From Aquabacterium sp. NJ1 (GTDB lineage Bacteria; Pseudomonadota; Gammaproteobacteria; Burkholderiales; Burkholderiaceae_C): 64,000 bases of DNA. Made by a program: the position numbers and the translations under genes. Numbering within the stretch: the first letter of the stretch is position 1; every line of letters begins with the position of its first letter. Under the pieces are notes generated by a model, which saw nothing but the letters and a program-made list of their open reading frames with translations, had not been told where the DNA came from and searched no databases. The stretch covers positions 2,108,001 to 2,172,000 of the forward strand of contig NZ_JRKM01000001.1 in NCBI RefSeq assembly GCF_000768065.1, written 5' to 3'. Positions 39,678 to 49,325 of the stretch are shown here, piece by piece.

Positions 39678-40629
39678 CCTTTTCCTTCAAGGCGATGGCC
39701 TTTTGCCGCTCCAGCCGGGCGGTGTCATTGCCCGGGTCCAGCTCCAGCACCTTGCTCCAGTTGGCGATGGCACCATCCAGATCCTGGCGTGCCAGCGAGG
39801 CCCGCGCCTTCTGGGTGTGTTGCTCGATCAACTTCTTGCGTTGCGCCTCGGCCTTGGCTTTGGCCGCCGCAGCCGTGTCCACCGACGGGGCGGGCTCGGC
39901 CACGGCAGGCGCAGGCACTGGGGCGGGCACGGACGCCGCCGCAGCCGGTGCGGGTGCCGGGGGGGCCACGGGCACAATGGGAGCAGCAGGCACCACCACC
40001 GGCGCAGGTGCCGCCGCAGCGGGTGGTGCCTGCCGGGCCGGCCTGGGCGCCGGCTTGGCCACCGGGCGGGCCGGTTCGCGCTCCTCCACCGCAGGCGCGC
40101 GGCCTGGCACCCGGATCACCTGCCCACCTGCCAGCTGTTTCGGCACCTTGATGTCGTTGTAGCGCGCCAGGCCGTAGAACAGGTAGATGTCACCCATGTA
40201 GTGCCCGGCGATCCTCGACAGGGACTCGCCCGGCTTGACCGTATAGCTGAAGGATTCGCGCCCGAACAGGGTCAGGGGGTCCAGGTTCAGCTGCCGCAGC
40301 AGGCTCAAAGCCAGCTTGTTGTTCGGGTCCAGGCCCATGGCCTTGCGCAACAAGGCACGGGCCTCGTCCTCATGGCCATCCTCCAGTTCCTCGACCGCGG
40401 CCTGGGCCTCCTTCTGGGCCTGCACCTGCGCAGCTGCGCTGGGCGGGGCACTGGGCGCGGCGGGCTCAGGCGGCCCCATCTGCGCCCCGGCGGGCGGCGC
40501 CTGCAACACCGGCTCGGCCGCCGGTTTGTGAGACGCGCAGGCAACGACCAGCCCGGCCAGACCGATGACGGCGGCCCGTGCTCCCCAGGCCCGCCAGATT
40601 GATGGAGTTGCTTGCATAGTGCTGTCCAT
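39661..40629 (-). CDS. LysM/TPR lipoprotein
   Basis: A 322-residue protein with a lipoprotein signal (IGLAGLVVACASHKP). It has an N-terminal TPR-like pair (EDGHEDEARALLRKAMGLDPNN), a central LysM domain at about residues 130-175 (YTVKPGESLSRIAGHYMGDIYLFYGLARYN), and a long Pro/Ala-rich linker (about 180-255). A C-terminal TPR helix pair follows (ARASLARQDLDGAIANWSKVLELDPGN). It probably binds peptidoglycan through LysM. It is convergent with, and overlaps by 17 bp, the TPR lipoprotein gene, so the two may be antiphase regulated or simply compacted. Confidence 0.8.
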   Translation of the reverse strand: MDSTMQATPSIWRAWGARAAVIGLAGLVVACASHKPAAEPVLQAPPAGAQMGPPEPAAPSAPPSAAAQVQAQKEAQAAVEELEDGHEDEARALLRKAMGLDPNNKLALSLLRQLNLDPLTLFGRESFSYTVKPGESLSRIAGHYMGDIYLFYGLARYNDIKVPKQLAGGQVIRVPGRAPAVEEREPARPVAKPAPRPARQAPPAAAAPAPVVVPAAPIVPVAPPAPAPAAAASVPAPVPAPAVAEPAPSVDTAAAAKAKAEAQRKKLIEQHTQKARASLARQDLDGAIANWSKVLELDPGNDTARLERQKAIALKEKVKALQ

Positions 40630-40699
40630 TTTGCAGCGATTCCGTCAAATTCATGCGCTACGCTTTGAGCGCGATCAGATGGTCGCCTGCAAAAAAGCC

Positions 40700-40730
40700 T
40701 TGACCTTCCCCCCGTGTCAGGGTTCATAGT
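40700..40730 (+). promoter_or_regulatory. Candidate MerR-type metal-responsive promoter (TTGACC-N19-CATAGT)
   Basis: TTGACC (40700-40705) and CATAGT (40725-40730) are separated by 19 bp, the overlong spacer typical of MerR/CueR/CadR-regulated promoters. The spacer is C-rich, then G-rich (TTCCCCCC, then AGGG), a loose dyad. It lies 41 bp before the His-rich gene that heads the RND operon. No merR-family gene is in the window. Confidence 0.5.
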
Positions 40731-40771
40731 AGCCAAATACCTTCGATCCGACACCTCTGTTGCACCACGCC

Positions 40772-41257
40772 ATGCCGTTTCGCCCCAGCCTTCACCACCA
40801 GCGCCGCTTCTGCGGCCTGATGCTGTTGCTGTGGCTGTTCGCGGTGCTCAGTGGCACGGTCAACGCCTGCGTGCTGGCACAAACCGCCCAGCCCGCCCAC
40901 CATGAACATGCAGGGCACGCGCTTGCCCATGACGCCGTCGCGGGCATGGCCCACGAGCATGCGGATGACGCGGTGGACGAGCACGCGGATGAGCATGCGG
41001 CTGACCACGCAGATGCGCAGGCGGCCCACCACCACGCCGACGCGCACCTGGCGTGCCACAAGTTCTGCCAGGACGAAGCCCGCACCCTGCCCCCCAACAA
41101 GCACCTGGATGGCGCCGACTTCACGCCCATCCTGCTGCTGTACGGCAGCCCCCTGCTGCCCGAGGTGACGGCCCCCCAGCCTGTCGCCCAAGCGCCGCAA
41201 CGGCCCCCCGCCCACGGCCCGCCCCTGGTCATACGCCTTCTGCGTCTGGCCCTATGA
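40772..41257 (+). CDS. His-rich exported protein preceding the RND efflux operon
   Basis: A 161-residue protein with a signal peptide (GLMLLLWLFAVLSGTVNA) and a mature part extremely rich in His, Ala and Asp between residues 45 and 100 (repeats such as HEHADDAVDEHADEHAADHAD). A Cys-His pair follows (HLACHKFCQDE). This composition suggests periplasmic binding of divalent metal ions. It is a short-lived or variable accessory of heavy-metal RND operons (compare CzcI/CnrX-type periplasmic proteins), but no specific homology is claimed. The ATG at 40772 was chosen over a TTG at 40760 for its signal-peptide fit. It lies 41 bp after a MerR-like promoter. Confidence 0.72.
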   Translation: MPFRPSLHHQRRFCGLMLLLWLFAVLSGTVNACVLAQTAQPAHHEHAGHALAHDAVAGMAHEHADDAVDEHADEHAADHADAQAAHHHADAHLACHKFCQDEARTLPPNKHLDGADFTPILLLYGSPLLPEVTAPQPVAQAPQRPPAHGPPLVIRLLRLAL

Positions 41258-41423
41258 CACCACCCGGCAACTGATCTGGTGCGAGTTCGTTCGCGCCAGC
41301 GGTTGCCTTTTGCATGGCTCCTCGCGGTCTGACCGCGACCGGGGCCATTCGCCGTGCCCCTGGTGCCCCTCCCGTCCTGCTGATGCCCGCATGCCCTGCC
41401 GTGCGCTCCACCGCCTCGCCATC

Positions 41424-42785
41424 ATGAGCAACCGCCCGTTGAACCCCCTACCGCGCCAGACTGCCCGGCTGTGGTGGCCCCTGCTGACCCTGCTGTTGAC
41501 CCTGGGTGGCCAGCGCGCGCACGCCCAGGATGCGCCCTCCAACGTGACCAGTGCGCAAGCCACCGACCTGGCCAGTGCCCTGAGCCGGGCCAGCGCACGC
41601 GACCCCCAGGCCGCCCAGTTGAGCGCACGACTGAACCAGGCCCAGGCCGCGCTCGACATCGCGCACAACCTCACCCCCGGCCCCGCCGCCGTGTCGCTCA
41701 ACCACCTGAGCGACCGCCTGCAACGTGACCAGGGCCGCCGCGAGTGGGAGGTCGAGCTCGCCACCCCGCTGTGGCTGCCGGGCCAGCAAGGCGCCAGCCA
41801 GCGCCAGGCCGAACGCGCCCTGGCTGAGCTGCAAGCCCGCCTGGCCCTGCGCCAGCTGGAACTGGCCGGCGAGCTGCGCAACAGCTGGTGGCAACTCGCG
41901 TCAGCCCGCGCCGCACGCGAACTGGCCCAGCAACGCCTGCAAACCGCCACCGCCCTGGAACAAACCGTGCAGCGCCGCTACCAAAGCGGCGACGTGGCCC
42001 GCGTGGACGCCAACCTCGCCCGCACCGAACGCCTGAGCGCGCAAGCCGAGGCGCTGGAGGCGGACACCACCTTGCTGCAAGCGCAGCAGGCCTACAGCGG
42101 CCTCACCGGCCTGCCCCCGCCAACGGCCCTGCCACCCGAAGCCGCGCCCACCCTGCCCTCAGCCGGCCAAACTGCCCCCGAAACCCGCGCTGATCACCCC
42201 CAATGGCTCGCCCTGCAAAGCGCCGTGGCACTGGCCAACAGCCGGCTGGCCCTGGTGGACAGCAGCCGCCGTGACGCGCCCGAACTGGCGCTGCGCTGGA
42301 CCACACAACGCAGCGACGCCTTCAGCCCGTCTGATCAGGCCATCGGCGTCAAACTCACCGTGCCACTGTCATCGGGCGACCGCGTGCGCCAGGAGAGCGC
42401 TGGCGCGCGCGCCGACCTGGCTCAAGCCGAACGTGAGCTGGCCATGCTCGGCACCCAGCTGGACCAAGCCCTGCAACGCGCCAGGAGCGAACTGGCCACC
42501 GCCCAGACCCAGCTCGAGCTGGCCACCACGCGCTGCGAGCTGACCACAGACAACCTGAAGCTCGCCCAACGCGCCTTCGACCTGGGCGAGCAAGACCTGC
42601 CCACCCTGCTGCGCGCCCGCAGCGCCGACCACGAGGCGCAAGCCTGGCTCACCCGCCAGCGCATCGCCTACCAGGCCGCCGTGTCGCACCTTCAACAAGC
42701 CCGAGGCCTGCTGCCGCAACCGGCCACCGCCGAGCCCGCCCAGGCACAGCCCACCCCGTCTCAGCCGAACACGCCTCAACCATGA
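41424..42785 (+). CDS. TolC-family outer-membrane channel of the heavy-metal RND system
   Basis: A 453-residue outer-membrane factor related to CzcC. A signal peptide (LLTLLLTLGGQRAHA) is followed by two OEP repeats rich in long helices, for example LSARLNQAQAALDIAHNL, ELAGELRNSWWQLASARAARELAQQRLQ and VRQESAGARADLAQAERELAMLGTQLDQAL. Three copies would form the trans-periplasmic tunnel that docks to the RND pump. The start MSNRPLNPL was chosen because the upstream extension lacks a signal. It begins 166 bp after the His-rich gene and overlaps the next start by ATGA. Confidence 0.85.
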   Translation: MSNRPLNPLPRQTARLWWPLLTLLLTLGGQRAHAQDAPSNVTSAQATDLASALSRASARDPQAAQLSARLNQAQAALDIAHNLTPGPAAVSLNHLSDRLQRDQGRREWEVELATPLWLPGQQGASQRQAERALAELQARLALRQLELAGELRNSWWQLASARAARELAQQRLQTATALEQTVQRRYQSGDVARVDANLARTERLSAQAEALEADTTLLQAQQAYSGLTGLPPPTALPPEAAPTLPSAGQTAPETRADHPQWLALQSAVALANSRLALVDSSRRDAPELALRWTTQRSDAFSPSDQAIGVKLTVPLSSGDRVRQESAGARADLAQAERELAMLGTQLDQALQRARSELATAQTQLELATTRCELTTDNLKLAQRAFDLGEQDLPTLLRARSADHEAQAWLTRQRIAYQAAVSHLQQARGLLPQPATAEPAQAQPTPSQPNTPQP

Positions 42786-43450
42786 AGCCCCTTGCACACA
42801 CGCCCTCCACCGCCATCGCGGCGCCCACCCTGCGCATGTGGCCGCATCCTGGCTGGCCCGCCCAGGCTGCGCTGCTGGCCCTGATCGTGGCCCTGAGCCT
42901 GACCTTGACCAGTGCCCCAGCCTGGTCCCATGGCGGCGAAGACCACGGTGATGCGCCCGCCCTCAGCACACCCACCCAGCAAGCCCCCCGTGCCAGTGCC
43001 CAGACCGACAGCTTCGAGCTGGTGGCCGTGCTGAACCAGGGCGATGCACCTCAAGCCCCCACCTTGACCATCTACCTGGACAAGGTCGACACCAACGAGC
43101 CTGTGGACCAGGCCAGCATCGACGTGGAAAGCGGGGCATTCAAGGCCAGCGCCAAGCCCGTGGCGCCCGGTGTCTACAGCGTGCCCGCCGCCGCGCTGGC
43201 CAAGCCCGGCCGCTACCCGCTGACCTTCACCGTGCAAAGCGCCGATAACGCCGACCTGCTGGATGCCACGCTGGTCACCACGCCGCATGGGGCCACGGCA
43301 GGCCATGAAGCCGATGAAGCCCATGACCACGCCCCCCAGGCCAGCGCCCTCTCCGCCCTCCGCGCACGCTGGCCCTGGCTGGCTGCTGGCGCCACCTTGC
43401 TGATTGCAGCCGCGTGGCTGGGTCGCCGACTGAAAGAAAGCCGCACATGA
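42782..43450 (+). CDS. Periplasmic accessory protein with C-terminal membrane anchor, RND operon
   Basis: A 222-residue protein with a signal-type N-terminus ending SAPAWSHGGEDHGDAPA, a His-Asp-rich mature start, a beta-rich central domain (about 70-160: LVAVLNQGDAPQAPTLTIYLDKVDTN), a second His-rich segment (AGHEADEAHDHAPQ) and one C-terminal membrane helix with a basic tail. It overlaps the TolC and adaptor genes by ATGA on both sides, so all three are translationally linked. Proteins of this type accompany some CzcB-like adaptors in betaproteobacteria. The function is inferred to be metal binding or delivery in the periplasm. Confidence 0.65.
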   Translation: MKPLAHTPSTAIAAPTLRMWPHPGWPAQAALLALIVALSLTLTSAPAWSHGGEDHGDAPALSTPTQQAPRASAQTDSFELVAVLNQGDAPQAPTLTIYLDKVDTNEPVDQASIDVESGAFKASAKPVAPGVYSVPAAALAKPGRYPLTFTVQSADNADLLDATLVTTPHGATAGHEADEAHDHAPQASALSALRARWPWLAAGATLLIAAAWLGRRLKESRT

Positions 43451-44607
43451 ACAAGCTGCGCCCCCGCCCCCACCAAACTGGTGCCCTGGCCTTGCTCGCC
43501 CTGGCCGCTTTCATCTGGACGCCGCTCGCCCAAGCCCACGGCGACGAGCCCCACGACGATCAGCCCCCACCCAGGGCCGCCGCCCCTTTATCGAATGCCG
43601 CGTTGAAAGACAGCACCGCCCCGCAACGCCTGCCCGATGGCAGCCTGTGGGTGCCCAAACCCGCCCAGCACCAGCTCGGCCTGCGCACCCAAGCCGCCCA
43701 GGTGCAGCGCCATGCCATCGCGCTCGAACTCAATGGCAAGGTGCTGCCCGACCCCAATGCCGGCGGCCGTGTGCAAGCCACCCAGGCCGGCCGCATCGAA
43801 GCCGGCCCATCAGGCCTGCCCATGCTGGGCGCCACCGTGCGCAAAGGCCAGGTGCTGGCTTATCTGCGGCCCGTCGCCAGCAGCCTGGAGCGCGGCAACC
43901 AGCAAGCCACCCTGGCTGACCTGGAGGCGCAATACGCCGTGGCCGAGCGCAAGCTGGCCCGTTATGCGCAGCTGGAAGGCAGCATCCCGCAAAAGGACAT
44001 CGATGCCGCCCGCATCGAGCGCGACGCCTTGCGCCAACGCCGCGAGGCCGTGCGCAACAGCGTCAGCCAACCCGAAGCGCTGACCGCACCGGTCAACGGC
44101 GTGCTCGCGGCCAGCCACGTGGTGCTCGGCCAGGTGGTCGACGCCCGCGAGCTGCTGTTCGACATCGTCGACCCCACGCGCCTGATGGTCGAAGCCCTGG
44201 TCTACGACCCCGCGCAGACCACAGGCCTGAGCGAGGCCAGTGCCGTGGTACCCGGCGGCGAGGTCGCCCTGCGCTTTGCCGGCGGCGGCCAGCAATTGCG
44301 TGACCAGGCCATGCCCGTGCTGTTTCGCGTGATGCGCAGCACCGCCCCGCTGGCCGTGGGCCAGACGCTGGCCATCACGGCACGCGGCCAGCAGACCGTG
44401 GAAGGTGTGGCCATCCCGCGCAGTGCCCTGGTACGCCGCCCCAGTGGCGACACCATCGTGTGGCGCCATGACGCACCCGAACGTTTTAGCGCACGCGTGG
44501 TCCGTTTCGTGCCGCTGGATGCCGAGCGCGTGGTAGTGACCCAAGGCCTGCAAGCCCATGACCGCGTCGTGACCCAGGGCGCCAGCCTGCTGGCCCAGGT
44601 GCGTTGA
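43447..44607 (+). CDS. Heavy-metal RND efflux periplasmic adaptor (CzcB/CusB-like)
   Basis: A 386-residue membrane-fusion protein. The signal peptide (LALLALAAFIWTPLAQA) precedes a short His/Asp-rich start (HGDEPHDDQ). The HlyD-type barrel-sandwich core begins VQRHAIALELNGKVLPD, has the lipoyl half GRVQATQAGRI and GATVRKGQVLAYL, a helical hairpin (AQYAVAERKLARYAQLEGSIPQKDIDAARIERD), then the second lipoyl half (ALTAPVNGVLAASHVVLGQVVDARELLFDI). The C-terminal membrane-proximal domain ends DRVVTQGASLLAQVR. It links the pump to the TolC-like channel. The ATG overlaps the previous stop (ATGA). Confidence 0.85.
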   Translation: MNKLRPRPHQTGALALLALAAFIWTPLAQAHGDEPHDDQPPPRAAAPLSNAALKDSTAPQRLPDGSLWVPKPAQHQLGLRTQAAQVQRHAIALELNGKVLPDPNAGGRVQATQAGRIEAGPSGLPMLGATVRKGQVLAYLRPVASSLERGNQQATLADLEAQYAVAERKLARYAQLEGSIPQKDIDAARIERDALRQRREAVRNSVSQPEALTAPVNGVLAASHVVLGQVVDARELLFDIVDPTRLMVEALVYDPAQTTGLSEASAVVPGGEVALRFAGGGQQLRDQAMPVLFRVMRSTAPLAVGQTLAITARGQQTVEGVAIPRSALVRRPSGDTIVWRHDAPERFSARVVRFVPLDAERVVVTQGLQAHDRVVTQGASLLAQVR

Positions 44608-44623
44608 GCATTGAGGACACCCC

Positions 44624-47600
44624 ATGTTTGACGCCCTCATCCACACCAGCCTGCGCCAGCGCCTGATCGTGCTGGCCCTGGCCTTGCTGCTGGTGCTCTA
44701 CGGCAGCTTCACGGCCAGCCAGATGCCCGTTGACGTCTTTCCGGACCTCAACAAACCCACCGTCACGCTGATGACCGAAGCCGGCGGCATGGCCCCGGAA
44801 GAAGTCGAGCAACTCGTCACCCTGCCGATTGAGACCAGCCTCAACGGCATGCCCGGCGTGACACGGGTGCGCTCGGTCTCGGGCATTGGCCTGTCTGTGA
44901 TCAACGTCGAGTTCGACTGGGGCTCGGACATCTACCTCAACCGCCAGCAGGTCAACGAACGGCTCGGCCTGGTGCGCGAGCAACTGCCCGCCGGCATCAC
45001 GCCGCAACTGGGCCCCATCTCGTCCATCATGGGCGAGGTCCTGCTGATCGCCCTGCCCGCCGACCCGGCCAAGCTCAGCCCGATGCAGGCACGCGAGTAC
45101 GCCGACTGGGTCATGCGCCCACGCTTGCTGACCGTGCCCGGCGTGGCCCAGGTCATCCCCATTGGCGGCGAGGTGCGCCAGTACCGCGTCGAGGTCAAGC
45201 CCGAGCAGCTGCGTGCCCTGGGCATCCAGCGCGAACAGGTGACCGCTGCGCTGCAGGCTTTTGGCACCAACACCAGCGGTGGCTTCCTGCCCTCGCAAGG
45301 CCGCGAATACCTGGTGCGCCAGCTGGGCCACACCAGCCGCATCGAAGACCTGCAACGCGTCGTGGTGGGCTCGCACAATGGCCAGCCCATCTTGCTGATG
45401 CAGGTGGCCGACGTGCGCATCGCCGCCGCCACCAAACGCGGCGATGCCAGCTACCAGGGCAAGCCCGCCGTGATCCTGTCGGTGCAAAAGCAACCCGGCG
45501 CCGACAGCGTGCGCGTCACACACGATGTCGAGCAGGCTTTGAAGGACCTGGCCCGCTCGCGCCCTGCCGGCGTGGCCGAGCCGCGCTTCCTGTTCAAGCA
45601 GGCCGACTTCATCACCCACTCGGTCAACAACGTGGAAGAAGCCTTGCGCGATGGCGCCGTGCTGGTGGCCATCGTGCTGTTCATGTTCCTGCTCAATGTG
45701 CGCACCACGCTGATCTCGCTGAGTGCGATCCCGCTGTCGCTGCTGGTCACCGCGCTGGTCTTCCACTTCATGGGCCTGTCGATCAACACCATGACGCTGG
45801 GCGGCCTGGCCATTGCCATTGGCGAGCTGGTGGACGACGCGGTGGTGGGCGTGGAAAACGTGCTGCGCCGCCTGCAGCTCAACCGCCAGGCCACCGAGCC
45901 CAAGCCCGTGGCCGAGGTGATCGCGCAAGCCACGCTGGAAGTGCGCTCGGCCATCGTCTACGCCACGCTGATCATCGTGCTGGTGTTCGTGCCGCTGTTC
46001 GCGCTGCCGGGCATCGAGGGGCGCTTCTTCTCGCCGCTGGGCGTGGCCTACATCGTGTCCATCCTGGCCAGCATGCTGGTGTCGCTCACGGTCACACCCG
46101 TGCTGGCGTATTACCTCTTGCCCAAGCTGCTCAAAGGGCCAGGCCAGGACACCCACGACACGCCACTCGTGCGCCAGCTCAAGCGCCTCAACACCCGCGT
46201 GCTGCACTGGGCCTTTGCGCATGGCCGCACGCTGCTGGCCTTGTCCGCCCTGGCCGCCATCACGGCCGTGGCCTCGCTGGCCTGGATGCCGCGCGCCTTT
46301 CTGCCGCCTTTCAACGAAGGCACGCTGACCATCAGCCTGCTGCTCAACCCCGGCACCTCGCTGGCCGAATCCGATCAGGTTGGCACCCTGGCCGAGCAGT
46401 TGATCGCCAGCGTGCCCGAGGTCGTGCAAGTGGGCCGCCGCACCGGCCGTGCCGAGCAGGACGAACACGCAGAAGGTGTGCATTCTTCCGAGATCGAAGC
46501 GGACCTCAAGCACTCTGATCGTTCACGCGAGCAGATCATGGCCGACCTGCGCGCCCGCCTGGCCGCGCTGCCTGCCGTGGTCAGCATTGGCCAGCCCATC
46601 TCGCACCGGCTGGATCACCTGCTCTCTGGCGTGCGCGCGCAGATCGCGCTGAAGGTCTATGGCGATGACCTGGACACCTTGCGTGGCCTGGCCGCCGATC
46701 TGCAAGCCCGCCTGCAAGCCGTGCCGGGCCTGACGGACCTACAAACCGAAAAGCAGGTGCTGATCCCGCAACTCAAGATCCGCATCGACTACGACGCGGC
46801 CTCGCGCCTGGGTGTGGCGCCCGGGCCCTTGCTGCGCGCGCTGCAAGAGCTGATCGAGGGTGAGCGCATCGGGCAGATCACACAAGGCGCGCGCCGCTTC
46901 GACCTGGTGATGCGCCTGCCCGATGCAGGGCGTGAAGCCAGCAGGCTGGATCAGTTGCTGATCGAGACGCCCACCGGCCACGTACCCCTGTCGCAACTGG
47001 CCAGTGTGGAAGAGGGCGACGGCCCCAACCAGATCAGCCGCGAGAACGCACGCCGGCGCATCGTGGTCTCGGCCAACACGAACGGGCGCGACCTGTCTGC
47101 CGTGGTGGCCGACATCCGCGCGGTCCTGGCCGCACAGCATCTGCCTGAGGGCTACAGCACCGCGCTGGAAGGCCAGTTCCAGGCGCAGGAGCAGGCCTCA
47201 CAGCGCATGCGCTGGCTGAGCCTGATCTCGCTGAGCCTGATCTTCATGGTGCTCTACAGCCGTTACCGCTCGGCGGTGCTGGCCGCCATCATCATGGCCA
47301 ACATCCCGCTGGCCCTGGTGGGCAGCGTGATCGCCTTGTGGTGGTCCGGCCAGCCCTTGTCGGTGGCCGCACTGGTGGGCTTCATCACGCTCACGGGTGT
47401 GGCCACCCGCAACGGCATCCTCAAGGTCAGCCATTACATCAACCTGTGCCGTGACGAAGGCGAAACCTTTGGCCAGGCCCTGATCGTGCGCGGCTCGCTG
47501 GAACGCCTCACCCCGGTGTGGATGACGGCCCTGGTGGCGGCCTTTGCCTTGTTGCCGCTGTTGATGTCAGCCAATGCGCCGGGCAAAGAGATCCTGCACC

Positions 47601-47737
47601 CGGTCGCCGTGGTGATCTTCGGCGGCCTGATCAGCGCCACGCTGCTGGACACGGTGCTCACGCCGGTGATGTTCTGGCTGTGGGGGCGCCAACCCCTTGA
47701 GCGCTTGCTGCAGGCTCGTCAGGACGAGGCCTTCTGA
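44624..47737 (+). CDS. Heavy-metal efflux RND pump (CusA/CzcA family)
   Basis: A 1037-residue proton-driven RND transporter with 12 membrane helices and two large periplasmic loops, the inner-membrane engine of the tripartite system. Family features include the start [33 protein letters not shown] and [10 protein letters not shown] near residue 577. Helix 4 reads [25 protein letters not shown]. In this classification helix the zinc/cobalt/cadmium class has DFG-x3-DGA and the copper/silver class has AIG-x3-DAA; here it is AIG-x3-DDA, so neither class fits exactly and the exported metal is unassigned. The Shine-Dalgarno TTGAGGAC precedes the ATG. Confidence 0.9.
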   Translation: MFDALIHTSLRQRLIVLALALLLVLYGSFTASQMPVDVFPDLNKPTVTLMTEAGGMAPEEVEQLVTLPIETSLNGMPGVTRVRSVSGIGLSVINVEFDWGSDIYLNRQQVNERLGLVREQLPAGITPQLGPISSIMGEVLLIALPADPAKLSPMQAREYADWVMRPRLLTVPGVAQVIPIGGEVRQYRVEVKPEQLRALGIQREQVTAALQAFGTNTSGGFLPSQGREYLVRQLGHTSRIEDLQRVVVGSHNGQPILLMQVADVRIAAATKRGDASYQGKPAVILSVQKQPGADSVRVTHDVEQALKDLARSRPAGVAEPRFLFKQADFITHSVNNVEEALRDGAVLVAIVLFMFLLNVRTTLISLSAIPLSLLVTALVFHFMGLSINTMTLGGLAIAIGELVDDAVVGVENVLRRLQLNRQATEPKPVAEVIAQATLEVRSAIVYATLIIVLVFVPLFALPGIEGRFFSPLGVAYIVSILASMLVSLTVTPVLAYYLLPKLLKGPGQDTHDTPLVRQLKRLNTRVLHWAFAHGRTLLALSALAAITAVASLAWMPRAFLPPFNEGTLTISLLLNPGTSLAESDQVGTLAEQLIASVPEVVQVGRRTGRAEQDEHAEGVHSSEIEADLKHSDRSREQIMADLRARLAALPAVVSIGQPISHRLDHLLSGVRAQIALKVYGDDLDTLRGLAADLQARLQAVPGLTDLQTEKQVLIPQLKIRIDYDAASRLGVAPGPLLRALQELIEGERIGQITQGARRFDLVMRLPDAGREASRLDQLLIETPTGHVPLSQLASVEEGDGPNQISRENARRRIVVSANTNGRDLSAVVADIRAVLAAQHLPEGYSTALEGQFQAQEQASQRMRWLSLISLSLIFMVLYSRYRSAVLAAIIMANIPLALVGSVIALWWSGQPLSVAALVGFITLTGVATRNGILKVSHYINLCRDEGETFGQALIVRGSLERLTPVWMTALVAAFALLPLLMSANAPGKEILHPVAVVIFGGLISATLLDTVLTPVMFWLWGRQPLERLLQARQDEAF

Positions 47738-47790
47738 CGCCTGCTTCTCAACGCCTTTGTCACCTCACCTTGTTCAACAGGAGAACCACG

Positions 47791-48279
47791 ATGACCTCAT
47801 CGACCGCACGCGCACAGCAACCACAGCACGCACCGCGCCGCCAGTGGCTGGCCCACGCCCTGATCGGCCTGACCGGACTGCTGGGCCTGATCGCCCACAC
47901 CCCCAGCCTGGCGCATGACGACGCCTACCTCGACACCCTCACCGCCCCGCATGGTGGGCAGATCCGCATGGCGGGCATGTGGCACCTGGAGCTGGTGCTG
48001 GACAAGACCGCCAAGGGCGACAAGCCGCAGGCAGTGGACGTGTACGTGACCGACCATGCCGGCACCAAGCAGGAGGTGAAGGGCGCCGTGGGCTCGGCCA
48101 CGCTGCTGTCGGCGGGGCACAAGCTCACCGTGCCGCTCAAGCCCGTGGGGGACAACCACCTGCATGGCGAAGCGCCTTACACCGCCAGCCCCGACCTCAA
48201 GGCCATCGTGAGCGTGACCATGCCCGGCGAGGATGCGCAGCAGGCGCGCTTCACGCCGCTGGCACCGCGCGCCAAGTAA
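47791..48279 (+). CDS. Small periplasmic accessory protein of the RND operon
   Basis: A 162-residue exported protein (signal peptide ends TPSLA, mature start HDDAYLDTLTAPHGGQIRMAGMWHLELVL). The rest is predicted beta-rich (VDVYVTDHAGTKQEVKG, HKLTVPLKPVGDNHLHGEAPY). His/Asp residues at the mature N-terminus and Met/His pairs hint at metal binding. An AACAGGAGAAC Shine-Dalgarno precedes the ATG; the TTG at 47770 is rejected. It is the last gene of the operon, 53 bp after the pump. No named family. Confidence 0.68.
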   Translation: MTSSTARAQQPQHAPRRQWLAHALIGLTGLLGLIAHTPSLAHDDAYLDTLTAPHGGQIRMAGMWHLELVLDKTAKGDKPQAVDVYVTDHAGTKQEVKGAVGSATLLSAGHKLTVPLKPVGDNHLHGEAPYTASPDLKAIVSVTMPGEDAQQARFTPLAPRAK

Positions 48280-48300
48280 CGGCGAGCGTGAGCTGAGCGC

Positions 48301-49188
48301 TCAAGCCGAGCGCTTGAGCCAGGGCCGCACCATGCCCTCCTGCATCACCGAGGCCACCAGCTGGCCCTCGCGTGTGTAGAAGCGGCCCTGGCACAAGCCA
48401 CGTGCACCGCCCGCGCTGGGTGAGTCAAAGACATACAGCAGCCAGTCATCGAGGCGGAAGTCTCGGTGGAACCACATGGCGTGGTCCAGGCTGGCCATGC
48501 GCACCTCGCCCTTGAACAGGCTCAGGCCGTGCGGCGCAATGGCCGCGAGCAGCAAGCCGTGGTCGGAACCATAAGCCAGCAGGGCGCGGTGCACGCTGGG
48601 GTCGTCCGGCAAGCCGGCCATGGCGCGCACCCAGATGGCGGTGGGGCCTTCGCGCTTGGGTGGGTTCAACAGGTCCACGGGCTCGACGGGGCGGTACTCC
48701 AGCCCGCGTGGCGCCAGGGTCTTGTCATGGAAATAAGGCGGCAGATGCGGGATGAGCGCCTGGCGCAATGCATGTTCGCTTTGCAGCCCCTCGGGGCCGG
48801 CCACCTGCGGCATGGGCGCCTGGTGCTCGATGCCATCGGACACGGTCTGGAACGAGGCGTTCATCTCGAAGATGATGTTCTCGCCCTGGCGCGCCACCAC
48901 GCGGCGCATGCTGAAGCTGCGGCCATCGCGCACGCGGGTCACTTCATAGTCGATCGGGGCGTGTTCACCGGGCAGCAGGAAGTAGCCATGCAGCGAATGC
49001 ACAGGCCGATCCGGCGCCACGGTCAGGTAAGCCGCACGCAAGGCTTGTCCCAAAACCTGACCACCAAACACCGCGGGCGTGCCGATGTTGTCGCTCTGGG
49101 CGCGGAAGTGATCCCCGCCCACGGCATCCAGTTGCATCAAGGCCAGCAGTTGGTCAACTTGTTGACGATCGTGGGTGGAATCGGTCAT
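48301..49188 (-). CDS. tesB: Acyl-CoA thioesterase II
   Basis: A 295-residue double-hotdog enzyme that hydrolyses medium- to long-chain acyl-CoA. The family blocks are NIGTPAVFGGQVLGQALRAAYLTV near residue 38, VHSLHGYFLLPGEHAPIDYEV near 60-80, FSMRRVVARQGENIIFEMNASFQ near 100 and the C-terminal ASLDHAMWFHRDFRLDDWLLYVFDSPSAGGARGLCQGRFY near residue 230 with the catalytic Asp in SLDHAMWF. The ATG at 49186-49188 is preferred over a TTG five codons upstream. It is convergent with the RND operon (21 bp). Confidence 0.95.
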   Translation of the reverse strand: MTDSTHDRQQVDQLLALMQLDAVGGDHFRAQSDNIGTPAVFGGQVLGQALRAAYLTVAPDRPVHSLHGYFLLPGEHAPIDYEVTRVRDGRSFSMRRVVARQGENIIFEMNASFQTVSDGIEHQAPMPQVAGPEGLQSEHALRQALIPHLPPYFHDKTLAPRGLEYRPVEPVDLLNPPKREGPTAIWVRAMAGLPDDPSVHRALLAYGSDHGLLLAAIAPHGLSLFKGEVRMASLDHAMWFHRDFRLDDWLLYVFDSPSAGGARGLCQGRFYTREGQLVASVMQEGMVRPWLKRSA

Positions 49189-49277
49189 GGGCACAGCAAA
49201 CAAGGAAGACAGACACAGCCTGGCAGTATGCAGGCATTGCCCATGCCGTCTGCGATGTCGTCATCCTCGGCCCCATG

Positions 49278-49306
49278 AAAAAAGGCCGGGGCATGCCCGG
49301 CCTTTT
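49278..49306 (-). terminator. Rho-independent terminator of the small exported-protein gene
   Basis: On the minus strand GGCCGGG pairs with CCCGGCC (49302-49296 with 49290-49284) around a 5-base loop, followed by six T (49283-49278). It lies about 20 bp after the stop of the 63-residue exported protein gene, the right position for an intrinsic terminator. Confidence 0.85.
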
Positions 49307-49325
49307 GGCGCAAACCAGCGAAGGC

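Noticed and set aside
44486..46513. 675-codon antisense frame opposite the RND pump
   Set aside because: Composition (His/Gln/Gly/Asp-rich) and position are those of a G+C-rich shadow; the sense strand encodes a clear transporter.
48300..48318. Hairpin CTCAAGC/GCTTGAG at the tesB end
   Set aside because: It is inside the coding end of tesB and no T-run follows on either strand.
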